Positions 27,204 through 39,808 of a stretch of 64,000 nucleotides of DNA are shown piece by piece; the stretch's first letter is position 1; each line of letters starts with the position of its first letter. The position numbers were made by a program, and so were the translations under genes. The notes under the pieces were generated by a model. That model was not told the DNA's origin. It searched no databases and was given only the letters and a program-made list of their open reading frames with translations. Where the stretch lies: the NCBI RefSeq assembly GCF_034702125.1, contig NC_085866.1:13170564-13234563 (forward strand). Direction: 5' to 3'. Source of the stretch: Engraulis encrasicolus. Taxonomy: Eukaryota; Chordata; Actinopteri; Clupeiformes; Engraulidae.

Positions 27204-28123
27204 CACACCTCCCTTAGCCGACCCCCCTCTCACCCCCGTCCTCTACACTCCCCCTTTCTCTCTCCTCCCTCCCTTCCTTCCTTTCATTGTTCTCTCTCTC
27301 TCACTCCCTTCCTTTTTTCCTTTACAGCCTCTCTGTTTCCTCCATTCACCACCCCCTCCTGTGCCACTTCTTCGTATGGCATTTTTTGGAGACACTTCTC
27401 TGGCATTTCTCTGTGTCACAGACCAGCCAATGCACTCACATCACCCTGAACACGTGCACTGCAAGCCCCCGCAAAAAAGGGACGAGGAATTGGTGTAAAA
27501 AAAAAAAAAGGTTCCCAACTCGCGAATATTTGTCAGTCGTTGTTGCTGGTCTATTGGAATGGAGTCGTAAAAAGCAACAAAAAAAAAGAAAAAAAAAGAA
27601 GTCATACGCATTAGTGAAAATAGACATTCTTCCCTCAGGGTACTGGGTCAGTATACACAGTGGTTACGTAACTGGGACTTGGACAATGAATGTCCCTAAC
27701 CCCGCTGGATGCTTTTGAATGTAAAATGCTGATGAAATAAGTGGAGAGTTGCACTCGTTTTCCGTCTTCAGAAAGGCAAGAGTGTTGAGAGTGGTCTGTG
27801 GTGAGAACTGAAGTGTTGGGAATGTTCTGTGAGCGCAGCATCCGTATTTTTGCACACCAGGTTCCCAGATATTCTTCTGCAATCACAAGATTTTTTTTTT
27901 CCACTCCTTTTTTTGTTTTTTGTTTCTTTTTGTTGTGACTATCATGTGAGATCATTGTGTTCATCTCAATGTAATAATGCTGGTACAAGGCACTGTATGG
28001 AGTACTGTAGTATCTTAAATGGGTAACATGTAATGTAACCAATTCAGTTCAACCTGGGCCATTTCACCCTCCAACCCCCACAAGCTCTCTCCCAGTCATT
28101 TCTGGCCTACTCTTCATTGTATT
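23401..28123. other. Intergenic with low-complexity patches; no gene recognised
   Basis: Microsatellites occur at about 24922-24950 (GA), 25111-25143 (CT), 26023-26056 (GT) and 27158-27201 (CA), with poly-A/G-rich runs at 26785-26830 and 26521-26540 and an ATGCC repeat at 26647-26665. The open frames here have no recognisable family. Confidence 0.5.
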
Positions 28124-28131
28124 ATCACAAT

Positions 28132-28309
28132 CAGGGCTCTAAATTCTCCCCAGCCAACCTTTCAAATGCTGGTGAGATTTCATTTTGGCTGGTAGAAAAG
28201 TCTAAAGTAGCCCACTTTGACCCATTAGAGATTGTGTGTTTGGTTCAGTGGGATTAACGTTTATCAGACATTTTGGCTCTCGATGAAAAAAAGTGAATTT
28301 AGGGCCCTG
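28132..28309. mobile_element. hAT-like MITE, 178 bp, target duplication ATCACAAT
   Basis: Ends CAGGGCTCTAAATTC / GAATTTAGGGCCCTG are flanked exactly by ATCACAAT (28124-28131, 28310-28317). Confidence 0.92.
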
Positions 28310-28725
28310 ATCACAATAAATGCACAACAGTGTGAAAGCAAAACAACAACAATAGGACATGTGTATGTCCCTGGGTTCTTAGAGTGAGATGAGGGAGCCA
28401 TCTCTTGTCTTACGAATAAGAAAAAAAAAAAAAAGTGGGTAAAAAAGAGGTATGGCACAGTCTCCACCCCGTCCATCTCAATGGGGTGCACAGGAGAAGT
28501 GGAGTGAAATCTGGAACACTATTGCCCAACATGGCACCTCTCCAGGCAAGGATTTGGGTTGGTTTACTGTAGTGCTGTGCAGCGCTTTGGTCTATTTATG
28601 AATGACACTGCAGGCATGTTGTTGGGACGGGTGTGTTGTTTATTTTCGTGGCATCACTGATGAGTGTGTAAGCTGTTTACTATGGTAGTCAAGATCCAGC
28701 TACTTTTCAGTGCACTAAGAAATAA

Positions 28726-29176
<451 letters not shown>

Positions 29177-29429
29177 GGAAGAAGACATAGTCACTTGGTT
29201 TGGTGTGCTGGCCGTGGCATCATCAGGGAATGCTGAATGCTGCTGACCTTTGTGGCTTCCTGGGGGCCTGGTGATGACTCAGGCGAGGCTCCATACTCCG
29301 ACCCAGCGTCTCCTCTCCCCCCTCGTCATCGGCCCTGTCACATCTCAGCATCCTTGGCAGCGCTGTGTGCGCAGCACAACGCAGGGCCCTGGGCACGTCC
29401 TCAGTTCCAACAGAGGAGGCGAAGAAGGA

Positions 29430-29530
29430 GGGTGAGAGGGAGAGAGGGAGAGAGGGATAGAAGGAGGAGGGTGAGAGGGAGAGAGGGAGAGAAGGAGGGT
29501 GAGAGGGAGAGAAGGAGAGGGAGGAGGGGG
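29430..29530. repeat. G/A-rich minisatellite
   Basis: Several copies of a unit like GGAGGGTGAGAGGGAGAGA are arranged in tandem. Confidence 0.8.
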
Positions 29531-30205
29531 CTCTTATAGGTGATTTATAGCTTGTTTGAGCAAGCATCAAATGGCTTTGAGTGACAGAGATCAAACATGC
29601 AATGTGTGTTTGTGTATATAGATGTGTGCTCTTGTATTACTGGCTGTGTATGTGCATGTGCCTACTTGATACAGTATTATATTGACATTATATTATGTGT
29701 ATTATCATTTGAAGTGTACAGTATAGTACCAGTTATTTTAATTAACACTTTAATGTTGCCATTTACTGTACAAATCTATTGTTATTTCCAACATAACATA
29801 AGACATTATTATATAGGCCTACATTTTGCAAGCTAAAAACAAAATGCTCAATCAGACTAAAAAACTGCTACATTTTAAGTGAACACAACTCAATATAATT
29901 CAATAATAAGGGAGACTGAGAGCAGTGCACTGCCACTTCCTCTTCTCACATGTGTTGGCATAACCTTCAGGAGTATAGGGATATTTTGTACACTTCAGTC
30001 AACAACATCAATCAACTCAAACAGCTCTGTTTGGATCCTCAAACACAAGCAAGTCTCCAGAGCACCACTCACCTGAAACATCCTGGATGGCTCTGCAACC
30101 ATCATGCTCTGTAAGGCAAGTCTGTCTTCTGACAAATCTGTAAAATTGATTGATTGGTTAACATTTGACCTATTGTTCAGCAGTTTTATATATACAGTAT
30201 GCGGT

Positions 30206-30296
30206 ATACTGTATATTCAGGTAAATTGGGCCACTTTGGGGGCATTTGCTTATATGCAAAAAAAGTGGCCCAATTTACCTGAAATCACTATATATA
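30206..30296. mobile_element. Short palindromic element (GGTAAATTGGGCCACTTT family), copy 2
   Basis: The same arms as at 2533-2640 (ATTCAGGTAAATTGGGCCAC and its inverse) close a loop of roughly 20 bases, with outer TATA-rich symmetry. Confidence 0.72.
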
Positions 30297-30737
30297 GCCT
30301 ACATAGGTAGCCTACAAATTTATATTTCCTGTATGACATAGCATTTTTCTTTCTATCCATCTAGCTCTCACCACCACCCAAGCTGGGTGCAGCATCAGAG
30401 TGGTTTACATGCCTTATTGGTTTCTTGGAAATGAAAGTCGCAGTTCTGCCAAACCTTGGGCTGGTTCCCATCTCAGCTAGGACTGCAGAGGGACCAACAT
30501 TAGCTGGAAGAGACCAGCTCTAGCTGCAGTGCAAACTGTGGCGATGTGTGTCACAGGTCATTCTTTGAAGTGTTAATTTCTGTTGGAGTCTGTCCACATA
30601 CCACGTCCTGTATGAGGCAACCTGAATGGCAGTTTCTTCACAGGAGACTCACTTCACACAACGGTTGTCACAGGATGAGGTTTTGGGTGATGCAGTCATG
30701 TATTTGGTGTCTTCCAAAATATGTGAAAAGTCATAAA

Positions 30738-30794
30738 GCATGATTCCCTCTTGGTGGTGTGAGAGGTCCCAGGTTCAACTCTCGGACAAGCCCC
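30738..30794 (+). pseudogene. tRNA-Pro-like relic lacking its 5' part
   Basis: From GCATGATTC through GAGAGGTCCCAGGTTCAACT to CGGACAAGCCCC the sequence follows the anticodon arm, T arm and acceptor 3' strand of vertebrate tRNA-Pro. It has several substitutions, an anticodon-like TGG and no D arm or acceptor 5' strand. It could be a pseudogene or a SINE fragment; it is not a functional tRNA. Confidence 0.5.
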
Positions 30795-30994
30795 AAAATG
30801 TTACAACTGTCTGGCAGAACTAAGACAGACACAACATGAAGGAGGCCATGCCATAATCTTAAATGGATCAAAGTGATTTATTTACTCAAAGGTAGGAGTA
30901 AAATAAAGGTCTATCAAAGTAAATCTCCCTCCACATGTACCTTGTGTTTTTCAAGAGTTATACTGACAGAAAAAAACATGAAAGTAGCCAGCTG

Positions 30995-31272
30995 CAGGGC
31001 CGGATTAAGGCCTGGGGCCCCCAGGCTACAGGTTTCAGTGGGCCCCCAAGAAGGCAAATTTCCCAACAAATTTAGACAGACTGTGTCAAAATTACGAGCT
31101 AGGTATTAAGGATAACATGTCTACCAACTGCAATGAACAAAACAGATACATTTTTCAATACTGCATTTTGTCACAATTCTGCAATTTTTCACTTTTGACC
31201 AATCAAGGGCCCCCTGGCAGGTTGGGGCCCTAGGCTGCAGCCATATCTAGCCTGTGCGCTAATCTGGCCCTG
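30995..31272. mobile_element. hAT-like MITE, 278 bp (CAGGGCCGGATTAA ends)
   Basis: Ends CAGGGCCGGATTAA / CTAATCTGGCCCTG are flanked by GCCAGCTG and GCTAGCTG (one mismatch). The interior is rich in GGGGCCC. Confidence 0.85.
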
Positions 31273-31474
31273 GCTAGCTGTCTTCAAGACATTACACATT
31301 TGAAGTCTATTTGAAGATTATGCCAAAGGCAGACAATCAAGGATTTGTATTACATAGCAAGGTTGCCAGGTAGGCGCAGAATATGCAAATGTGTTGTATA
31401 CTACCAGATATGTTGAAAATCCCCCCATACCAACAGAGCTTCTTGAGAGAAGTTTTGAAGACTCGCATTGCAGA

Positions 31475-31872
31475 TAGGGATGCACCGATACACATTTTTT
31501 CACTTCCGATCCGATCCCGATATCTAAATTTGGGTATCTGCCGATACAGATACTACTCCGATCCAGTAACAAAACCACATATACGCATGGATTTCAACTT
31601 GAGGTAGGCCCAAGATGACTATTTGGTCTGAAAAGGAAGTCAGAATACCAGGAAACCAATTAATAAGTAAAAAGGAGCAAGTTAAAAAGTAACAATCCCA
31701 TCCTGAAAACTAATATGCAAGTGTTATGAGTTCAAATTAACATTACACCTGGCTCAATGTCAGTACTGGGAAAATTCCGATACTTTGGGAAAATTCCGAT
31801 CCGATCCGATCTCTGAAATATGTTGATATCTGAACCCGATACCGATACACCGATACCGATATCCCATCCCTA
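31475..31872. mobile_element. hAT-like element, 398 bp, target duplication ATTGCAGA
   Basis: Ends TAGGGATGCACCGATAC / GATATCCCATCCCTA are flanked exactly by ATTGCAGA (31467-31474, 31873-31880). The interior repeats CCGATCCGAT and CGATACCGAT words. Confidence 0.9.
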
Positions 31873-32262
31873 ATTGCAGACTCAATCAAAATATGTTGCA
31901 TTATCTGAATGGCACATCACAGAAGAAGGATAAATACAGTGTTCAACTATCCTCATCTAATACAACTCAGACTTCCCACTGACTTTGTGTCCCCTGACAG
32001 CAAAGATCCCTGAATAATACATATTTAAAAAGTATATACTTGTGATTTGCAGGACGCCTCATTTTTCCTTCAGGGTTACTAAAGTGTCTCTGCTGTGCTC
32101 TGCTCTACTCTCCTGCTGGTCTGCCTACCTGTCCACCTCCCTCTGCCCATCCACCCCCTCAGCATCCCCTGCCTCTTATAATACACCATCAGCAGCAGCT
32201 GCTGCTATAACTGCTAAATACACATGAAGCAATAGGCCCTCCACGCCTCCACCAGCCACTTA

Positions 32263-32796
32263 CAGGGCTGGACTGGGGGAAAAATAGGGCCCGGGAACTT
32301 TTGGCTTAATGCAGTGTTTCTCAAAGTGGGGCGGAAGCCCCCCTAGGGGGGCGTGGAGGTATTGGAGGGGGGGCGCGTAAACTCAGAAGGTTTTTCTTTT
32401 TTAATACTTCTCTGCTTTGCCATTAAGTCAACACATTCACTTTACAATCACAATATATTCATTAATTTATTCACTAATATTTAGAGAACATCATAGGCCA
32501 TATACGTGTATATTAGGCTCTAATAAACCTTACGAAGGCCTATTTATTTGCATTTTCGTAACAATTTTGCTCTAGGGGGGCGCAGACAGACACCCTTCCT
32601 CTGAAGGGGGTAATGGCACGAAAAGTTTGAGAAACACTGGCTTAAAGGGGCCCCTCATCATTAGTGGTGCAGAACTGACTCGCCAGTGGGCCCCGCACCC
32701 TCGTGGGCCCCTATTTTCAGAGGTGTTTTTTATTTTTTAAATGCGTGGTGGCCCCCCGGGAAATGCCCGCTATACCAGATGGCCAGTCCAGCCCTG
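32263..32796. mobile_element. hAT-like element (CAGGGCTGGACTGG ends) hosting a second hAT element
   Basis: Ends CAGGGCTGGACTGG / CCAGTCCAGCCCTG are flanked by GCCACTTA and CCCACTTA (one mismatch). The element is interrupted at 32312-32639. Confidence 0.85.
32312..32639. mobile_element. Nested hAT-like MITE, 328 bp
   Basis: Ends CAGTGTTTCTCAAAG / TTTGAGAAACACTG are flanked by GCTTAATG and GCTTAAAG (one mismatch), inside the element at 32263-32796. Confidence 0.86.
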
Positions 32797-33969
32797 CCCA
32801 CTTACGCTCTCTTCAACGCTCTCTCTTGAACACATCCACCACCAGATACAGTATATCCGTATAGCCATATCCATATGTGCCACAATATGCAGCAAATCTC
32901 TAAGCACACCCATGGGACTGGCTGGCAAATAAACAGTTGTGTTTGAGCTCTCCAGTAGCTCCGGTGGATACAATGGCTTTTATGCAATATTAGCAATTTC
33001 CATGAAGCACAATGGTACACTAACAAGACTGCTACTGGCATATACTGTATTCAGGCTCTGAAATACTGCAAATCTCTTGTTGTGCAGTATAGAAATGCAT
33101 GTTAATCTAGACATAAAAGCACCACATTCTTTTTAAATGCATCAAAGAGCTTTGATTACTAACTACATCAATGTTCTCTGGCTGTACCCTTACTGCAAAT
33201 GATTAAGGATGCAATGCTTTACAGTAACTATCTTTCAGGTTTGGATTCACTCGTCCATTGGTGTCAGGTTGTACAAACGTCCATGCCGAGCAATTCGGTA
33301 TGGCGCTATTCGTTGACAGTCTGATACACCTCAAGACAATCTGTAATCTGATCAGATCTTAGCCTTTTCATCTCCATCCTACAGATATCATCACACAGAC
33401 CAAGAAGCAGTGCAGGTGTTTCAGTCAGCCACGGAATAGGAACATTTGAATATAACATGACATCAACTGTGTTTTTTCTGCAGAGCACTGAAGTAATTTC
33501 ACCTCTGACCCCTCCCCCAGGCAGTGCATTATAGCCAGTTCTAGTCATTTATCTGCAGCCACTTACCTTTTGCACACTCGTAAGCAAATGCTGTTGATTC
33601 ACATGGTTGAATTCCAGCCCAGCACGGTGGAGAGGGTATCAAATTGAAATCGAAATTAAAATTCAAAAAGGCTTTATTGGTCTAACGTGTTGGAAAAGGA
33701 CTGTATTTTTCAAGTGTGTGTGTGAGGTCGGTGTGTACCGGTTATGAGTGTATTCTGTGTGTATTGCCTTCCGTGTGAAGGATTTTGTATACATTTCTTC
33801 AAGGCTATCTGTATAATCTGTCGGAAAGTATTAATGCAGTTGAGGGTGAGAATTAAGAAAAAGGTGCAAAAAGGAAAAAGGTTGACTGAAGATTTGGAGT
33901 GAAGAGTCCACACACTTAAAATCCCTTTTTCCTTGATTTAAAAAAAACAAAAAATCATCAAGAAAATGT

Positions 33970-34135
33970 AGCCCCTTAATGCATGCCGTACCTCCAGTAG
34001 CAAACTGTAATAGTCCTTGACAAGTTAACTGCCGTAGTACTACAGTACTATGACATAACACAGGGCCTTTAGTAATGCACTGCGACTTGGTCATTGCCAT
34101 TCTGGTAACAGCAAATTTAAAACGCTGTGTCTTAA
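33970..34135. repeat. Dispersed repeat, copy 2
   Basis: It matches 9656-9815 over about 150 bp with scattered differences; see that entry for shared words. Confidence 0.7.
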
Positions 34136-34379
34136 CGGGTTGAAGTGCGCAGGATCACTCCAAACCTGACGGTATCAACTCACCATGGGTGTACATGTAC
34201 TGGGGGGGAAGGGATCCTAGAGGATGGAGTTGGTCTTCCGATCCTTTGAATGTGCAGATCAGCGAGCTGTTTTTTGTGGGAAAGCCATGAGCTTGCTTAA
34301 CCTGTTTAACCCCTTTGCGTTGGGTCTATGTTATAACCTCACTGTCCTCAAAATTGTAATGACCAAGTCTTACTGTTAT

Positions 34380-34729
34380 TTAAAGGGGTATGCCACTATT
34401 TTGGGGCTTAATACAGTTAAAATCGTTGGCTGGGGTTTATAAAGGTGGTAAAGTGTCTTATTTTTCATGTAAGCCGTTGTCTTGCTTTAAGACAGGTTAA
34501 AAGATGGAATATGTCGCTAAGCTAGTGAAAGTCAATGTATCCGTGTAGCATTGTAGCATGCTACACGGATACATTGACTTTCACTAGCTTAGTGACATAT
34601 TCCGTCTTTTAACCTGTCTTAAAGCAAGACAACGGCTTACATGAAAAATAAGACACTTTACCACCTTTATAAACCCCAGCCAACGATTTTAACTGTATTA
34701 AGCCCCAAAATAGTGGCATACCCCTTTAA
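34380..34729. mobile_element. 350-bp near-perfect palindrome (long fold-back MITE)
   Basis: The two ~170-base arms, starting TTAAAGGGGTATGCCACTAT, are inverted copies of each other around a centre near 34555 (GTAGCATTGTAGCATGCTAC). Only two mismatches were noticed by eye. The ends are TTAA/TTAA-like. Confidence 0.88.
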
Positions 34730-34837
34730 GGCACTCTTCAATGTCACAGCTATGTTGTTATGATGTAGTTCAGTCTTTCCAGCCAAGTGTGAATGTCGAC
34801 AGGCCCATCTGCGCAGAAGAGGCTACTTTTCTCCAAT

Positions 34838-35032
34838 GTTACCAGATCGGGCTGTTTGCCGCCCAATTGGGCTGCTTAGGATGGCCGTGTAAGGGTAAAA
34901 ATGGCATTTAGCAGAAAAACCTGCCCAATTCTTGCCAAAGAAGTTCATAGAATTGGGCAGGATTTCGTGCTTTTAGGCGGGTTTTGAGTATTTTTTGGGC
35001 TGGAAATCATCAGCCTCATCTGGCCTCACCCT
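34838..35032. mobile_element. Degenerate GTTGCCAGAT-family hAT MITE
   Basis: The internal sequence matches 62042-62229 and 23174-23377 (GCCCAATTGGGCTGCTTAGG, GGTAAAAATGGCATTTAGCA). The termini are mutated and no target duplication is visible. Confidence 0.7.
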
Positions 35033-35462
35033 GCTTTTCTCTTCCAGGTGCAGTTCCTCTGGCTCTTCCGGCTTCATCGGTCTGCAGATCTCGCTGTTGG
35101 CCCTGGATAGGAGGATTCCGACACGGATACTTAAAGGGGAGATTTGTAACAAAGGGCTCATCAAACAGGCCTATCATGGTGTTTTATCACCCGGAGTAAA
35201 TCCAATTTCATCATTATATAGTAGTGCTCTGCTCCAGTCTGGTCCCAGCGGTTGGTCCTGCCGGATTCACCTTCCATTGGCGGCTCACTACTATAACCAT
35301 GGTAATTTAACCCTATGACATGCTAGGTATGGATCAGGCCACGTCGGGCACAATTATCTGGTGAAGAGTAACCTGATTGAATCCTGATTGTGCTTTAGTC
35401 TTTGTGCTCCGTGTGGCAGCTGTTCCTCACCCCTGCACAACACACAAATGCACACACACATT

Positions 35463-35465
<3 letters not shown>

Positions 35466-35526
<61 letters not shown>
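35466..35526. repeat. (CA)n microsatellite
   Basis: Uninterrupted CA array. Confidence 0.98.
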
Positions 35527-35529
<3 letters not shown>

Positions 35530-36911
35530 GAACACCCTACTCAGTGGGTCAAATAATAGACCTGACCCCTTTGAAGGGTCGTATTTGTGTGAGCTAAACC
35601 CCACCTCCTCTGCCCTGGTTGCCTCAAGTCATTACATTGTATTATTCAGTTCAGGGTGATTTATAGACCGAGAGGACTGCCTGCCTGAGCACAACAAGCA
35701 CACAATTTGCTCTGTGAGTGGGTCCCTAAAAATATGGTTATGTCCAAAATGACAAAATGCAACCTTTTCAGGAAGCACTCAGTGGGGGACATTCAGGGAT
35801 GTATCCATGTTGTTTTAAAAATATATATGGTGTTCTATTTAAACATCTTGATAGACTAACCAAAATGTTTTTTTAACCAGTACCTTTAAGCGATATTGTC
35901 AATTTTTTGGAAATAAACCCATTTTCCATCTCTCCTTGAGTTAAATACGTAAAGGATTTTTACTTCTCTCACATTAATCCAGCCACTCCCCGTCTCTGTT
36001 GGCGCAGCTTGTTAGCATGTTTCATCGCAACTGCTGGAATCCGGACACGTCCACTGAAGGGCGGGTTATACTTCCTTTCAGTGCCACGGAGTGAGCTTGT
36101 CCCAGCCATGATGCAGTTAATTTTGGTTTATGCCCTGTTTTGAAGCGCGGTCTGCGCGATGTCATTTCACGCTCAAACTGCCTTCAATACAAAGAGTAAC
36201 CTAGACGTGTCGGTTATTTTTTAGCTTCACAGAGTCGACGACAATGAAAATGAAACATTACATATTTATGTCACGTGCATTTTTGATCGCACTGGCAGCC
36301 AGCGCATAGTTTGGAACAAAGAAGTGGCTCATTTGTCGAGGATAGGTCGCACGAGGCGGAATGTTTCCTCGACCTCGGAACACTGTTCAACTGTCCAAAT
36401 AACTTCGGCTCAATTCGAAACAGCGTCGTAACTTGCAAGCGCACGTGTTGTCTTTGGTTCGTGTAAATAAATCAAACGACAAAGCACGGGCAACTTATTT
36501 AAGGAAGAGCTCACAGTCCGTAGACCGACGAAGGTTAGAACGAGGAAGTAGCTTGTTCTCTCGACTCGAGGACAGAGCAGGCTGGTCGAGAGGACCAATC
36601 AGAGACCTATTTTCGCCCTTCACGCCGTCGCTGTCTGCATTATCCCTGCGTCGAGACACTATTTCGGGGAGGTGCCCCAGAGTACCTGCGTGATGGGGGG
36701 GGCTTCACTCTGTTAACTGCGCGGCTCACTGCATCATGACGCAGGGACGCTGATCTCGAGGCATAAACCACCCTTTATGGGTCGAGTTGGCTGATGGCCA
36801 TAGCCTGTGGAACTCCTGCAAATAAAGACAAGAGAGAGAATCAGATGCAGTTACAGTAGCCAGGGACATGAGCAGCTGAAAATACGAAATTACAGTTAAC
36901 AGATTGCCAGG
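35530..36911. other. Intergenic; nothing recognised
   Basis: CpG-rich sequence lies between about 36160 and 36720, with short open frames that show no family resemblance. An undiscovered regulatory region or a decayed repeat is possible. Confidence 0.4.
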
Positions 36912-36914
36912 TTA

Positions 36915-37605
36915 GGGCCAAAACATACCAAGGCGGAACGGAACGGTCCCGGGACGAACGCGGTCTTTCTGCTTAGTTTTGGCCGGCGTGTTTTTCTCTG
37001 CCTTTCACACTGACAGCGTCGGCGTGCGCGGCCAGTCCTATTCAAAACCCTGCCCACAGCCAAAGCTAGCATGCTACTTTGCCATTCATTTGAATGAGAC
37101 ACCGCCGGTCGCCGGCGTGAAAAATACGCTCGAGTTCTAATTTCCAAATGCCGCTCGACTACCGCCGGTTGGTGTGTAAGGACAGATATGTTTCAATGTA
37201 TTTTCACCGACGCCGGTAAAAAACGTGGCCGTTCCGCGACGCTTTACCGGGGTCTTACACACTAGGGCGGTAAAGCGTCACGGAATGGCCGCGATTTTTA
37301 GCGGCGTCGGTGAAAATACATTGAAGCATATCTGTCCTTACACACCAACCGGCGGTAGTTGGGCGTCAGTGGCGCGGGAGCCGGCTCTACGCCACGCTGC
37401 ATTTGGAAAATAGAACTCTAGTCTCGTTGAAATGAATGACAAAGTAGCACGCTAGCTTTGGCTGTGGGGGGGTTTTGAACAGGACTGGTCGTGCACGCAG
37501 ACGCTGTCAGTGTGAAAGGCTGAGTAAAACACACCAGCCGAAACTAAACAGAAAGACCGTGTTCGCCTCGCGTCCGTTCCGTTCGGCTTTGGTATGTTTG
37601 ACCCC
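36915..37605. mobile_element. Inverted dimer of a PIF/Harbinger-like MITE, TTA target duplication
   Basis: One copy, starting GGGCCAAAACATACCAAGGC, runs into a second copy in opposite orientation, which ends GGTATGTTTGACCCC. TTA lies on both outer edges (36912-36914, 37606-37608). The two copies meet at the TTACCGGGGTCTTAC junction near 37247. The family is CpG-rich (CCGCCGG, GCGTCGG). Confidence 0.78.
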
Positions 37606-37637
37606 TTATGCACCTCACGAGTGCCATCAGTTTAGAG

Positions 37638-37985
37638 CAGGGGTAGGCAATTAGCAGCCCGGGGGCCAAATCTGGCCCTCCATCAATTATATTCGGCCCG
37701 CGAGATGCAGCAAATAGCAGTGCAATGCAGTGAGCAGTCAAATAACCTAAATGATAAAAATACAGACAGGATTAGTTCCATGCTTCTTTTGGTATCATGG
37801 CTTTTGAAAATTGAAATTTTGCATTAATGGCTAGCAATCTTCAGCTAAGGAAACATGTTAGAACAATAAACAAATGGCAATTGTATACATTAGATACGGC
37901 AAAAAACCATGGCCATGGCCGTCCTGCGATGTCCTTGTCAGAAAAATAAAATTGGACTGCGTCCAAACCTAATTGCCTACCCCTG
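37638..37985. mobile_element. hAT-like MITE, 348 bp (CAGGGGTAGGCAATT ends)
   Basis: Ends CAGGGGTAGGCAATT / AATTGCCTACCCCTG are flanked by GTTTAGAG and GTTTAGGG (one mismatch). Confidence 0.88.
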
Positions 37986-38529
37986 GTTTAGGGTATTTGG
38001 AGCAGCCTTTGTTAATAATTGCCACTACGGTTGCATTGTCGTAGTAATACACTATGCGCTCACTGCACCATCCTGATCCCCATAGGATGCATGCCACGAC
38101 AATGGGATACATCTCGAAGAGCACTGAGGATTCGAAACCAGAGGTGAACTCTGGGAAATTCTCAGGCCTCCTGTTGCGAACCACTGTGGTATCTACCGAA
38201 TCGACAGATGGGGCAGCATCAGTAAATATACCGAGAGAGGAGGATGACTTGCCTAAACTGTTATAGAAGAAAGAGATGCCATTCCAAACATTGAGACGTT
38301 TTTGCCAAAAGCGCAAACCTGAGTGACATCATGATCAAGGGCGATAGGGTCCGACAATTCAGGGACAGAGTGAGCAAAGCTCCAGAGTGCGGGAAATAAA
38401 CGAGCGGCCATGCAGGATAAATACACGTGGCGACATTGAGGTGGCTTTTAGTCATAACTGAGTCAGTGGATAACACAGCGCAAATATCGCAAATGCAAGA
38501 AAGCTTCCCTTGGGGAAGGGAGGCTCTCA

Positions 38530-38916
38530 GGGGCAAAACATACCAAAGCCGAACGGAACGGTCGAGGGACGAACGCGGTCTTTCTGCTTAGTTTCAGCCG
38601 GTGTGTTTTTCTCTGCCTTTCACACTGACAGCGTCGGCGTGCGCGGCCAGTCCTATTCAAAACCCTCCCCACACCCAAAGCTAGCATGCTACTTTGCCAT
38701 TCATTTGAATGAGACACCGCCGGTCGGTGGCGTGAAAAACACGCTCGAGTTCTATTTTCCAAATGCAGCGCGGCACGGAGCCGTCTCCTGCGCCGCTGAC
38801 GCCCGACTACCGCCAGTTGGTGTGTAAGGACAGATATGTTTCAATGAATTTTCACCGACGCCAGTAAAAAACGCAGTCGTTCGGCGACGCTTTTACCGCC
38901 CTGGTGTAAGACCCCT
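38530..38916. mobile_element. PIF/Harbinger-like MITE, 387 bp, TCA target duplication
   Basis: Ends GGGGCAAAACATACCA / CTGGTGTAAGACCCC are flanked by TCA. It is a single-copy relative of the dimer at 36915-37605 and of 56083-56470. Confidence 0.82.
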
Positions 38917-39808
38917 CATGGTGACAGAATTGAGTGTGATGCCTAAAAACAGAGGAACAAACAGGGAAGTGCATGGTCCCAGAGTTTTCTCGGTTGACAG
39001 GAGTTTAGGACTGTAGAATTTGGCTTTGAGGGGAAATCATTCAGGAGGAAGTCATCGAGCAGGTGTAGGACAGGCAGGTGTAGGACAGGCAGTTTGCATA
39101 CTTTTAATAGAAGCCAGCATGGCGCTTTAGAGAGATTGTTGAAAATGCGGGTACTTCAACACCCGAAAGTGAGTCTGACGGCAAAATACAATGAGGACTG
39201 CCATTTCACACAGAAGAGCGGCCAATCAGAGGGATGGATGAGCATGGATTTGAACACTTTGTGATGTCAGCCTTTGCCAAAACAAGCGAGAGTAAGTTCC
39301 ATCAGGTGCTGGACGTGCCATTGCTAACTAGGGCAAATTGCTAACTCTAGGTAACAGCTAACCTGCCGCACCACCACAACACAGCTTTATCCCGCGGCTC
39401 CGCCCCCGCTCATCAACGACACTCCCCCTCCTGCCCCCCTCCCCCTCCTGTTGCATATCATTACAGATCGACGCACAGGGAGAGACTTTTCACCAAAGAG
39501 GCCTAAATGGCGCATTTCAGCTTTATTTTGAGAAAGATTGTGGATATAGCATCCTGACACCCCCGCAAACCCATACAAAGCACCAAAGGACCATGGAAAT
39601 TTCATGCCATGGGCACTTTAACAGGTAATTTGTTCTTAATGACTATCATTTGAATGCAGCTGTTTGTAAATAATATTTCAGCAGAGTGTTCTGGAATAAG
39701 CAAACCTGTGATGTGACTCTACTGTCTAAAATAGAGCTGGGTGCCACTGTCACAATCACTACCTCCTTGTGTTGATTTGGAAATGTTATACTGACTATTT
39801 TTATATTA

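Noticed and set aside
29237..29539. Plus-strand 100-codon frame ending in Arg-rich repeats
   Set aside because: Its 3' half is a G/A-rich minisatellite and the 5' half resembles no known protein; no splice or start support.
36896..37147. Conserved peptide (SHSNEWQSSMLAL, RVLNRTGRARRRCQC) repeated at 38463-38762 and 55992-56270
   Set aside because: The three frames recur because they lie in copies of the same Harbinger-like MITE; the repeat explains the similarity, not coding selection.
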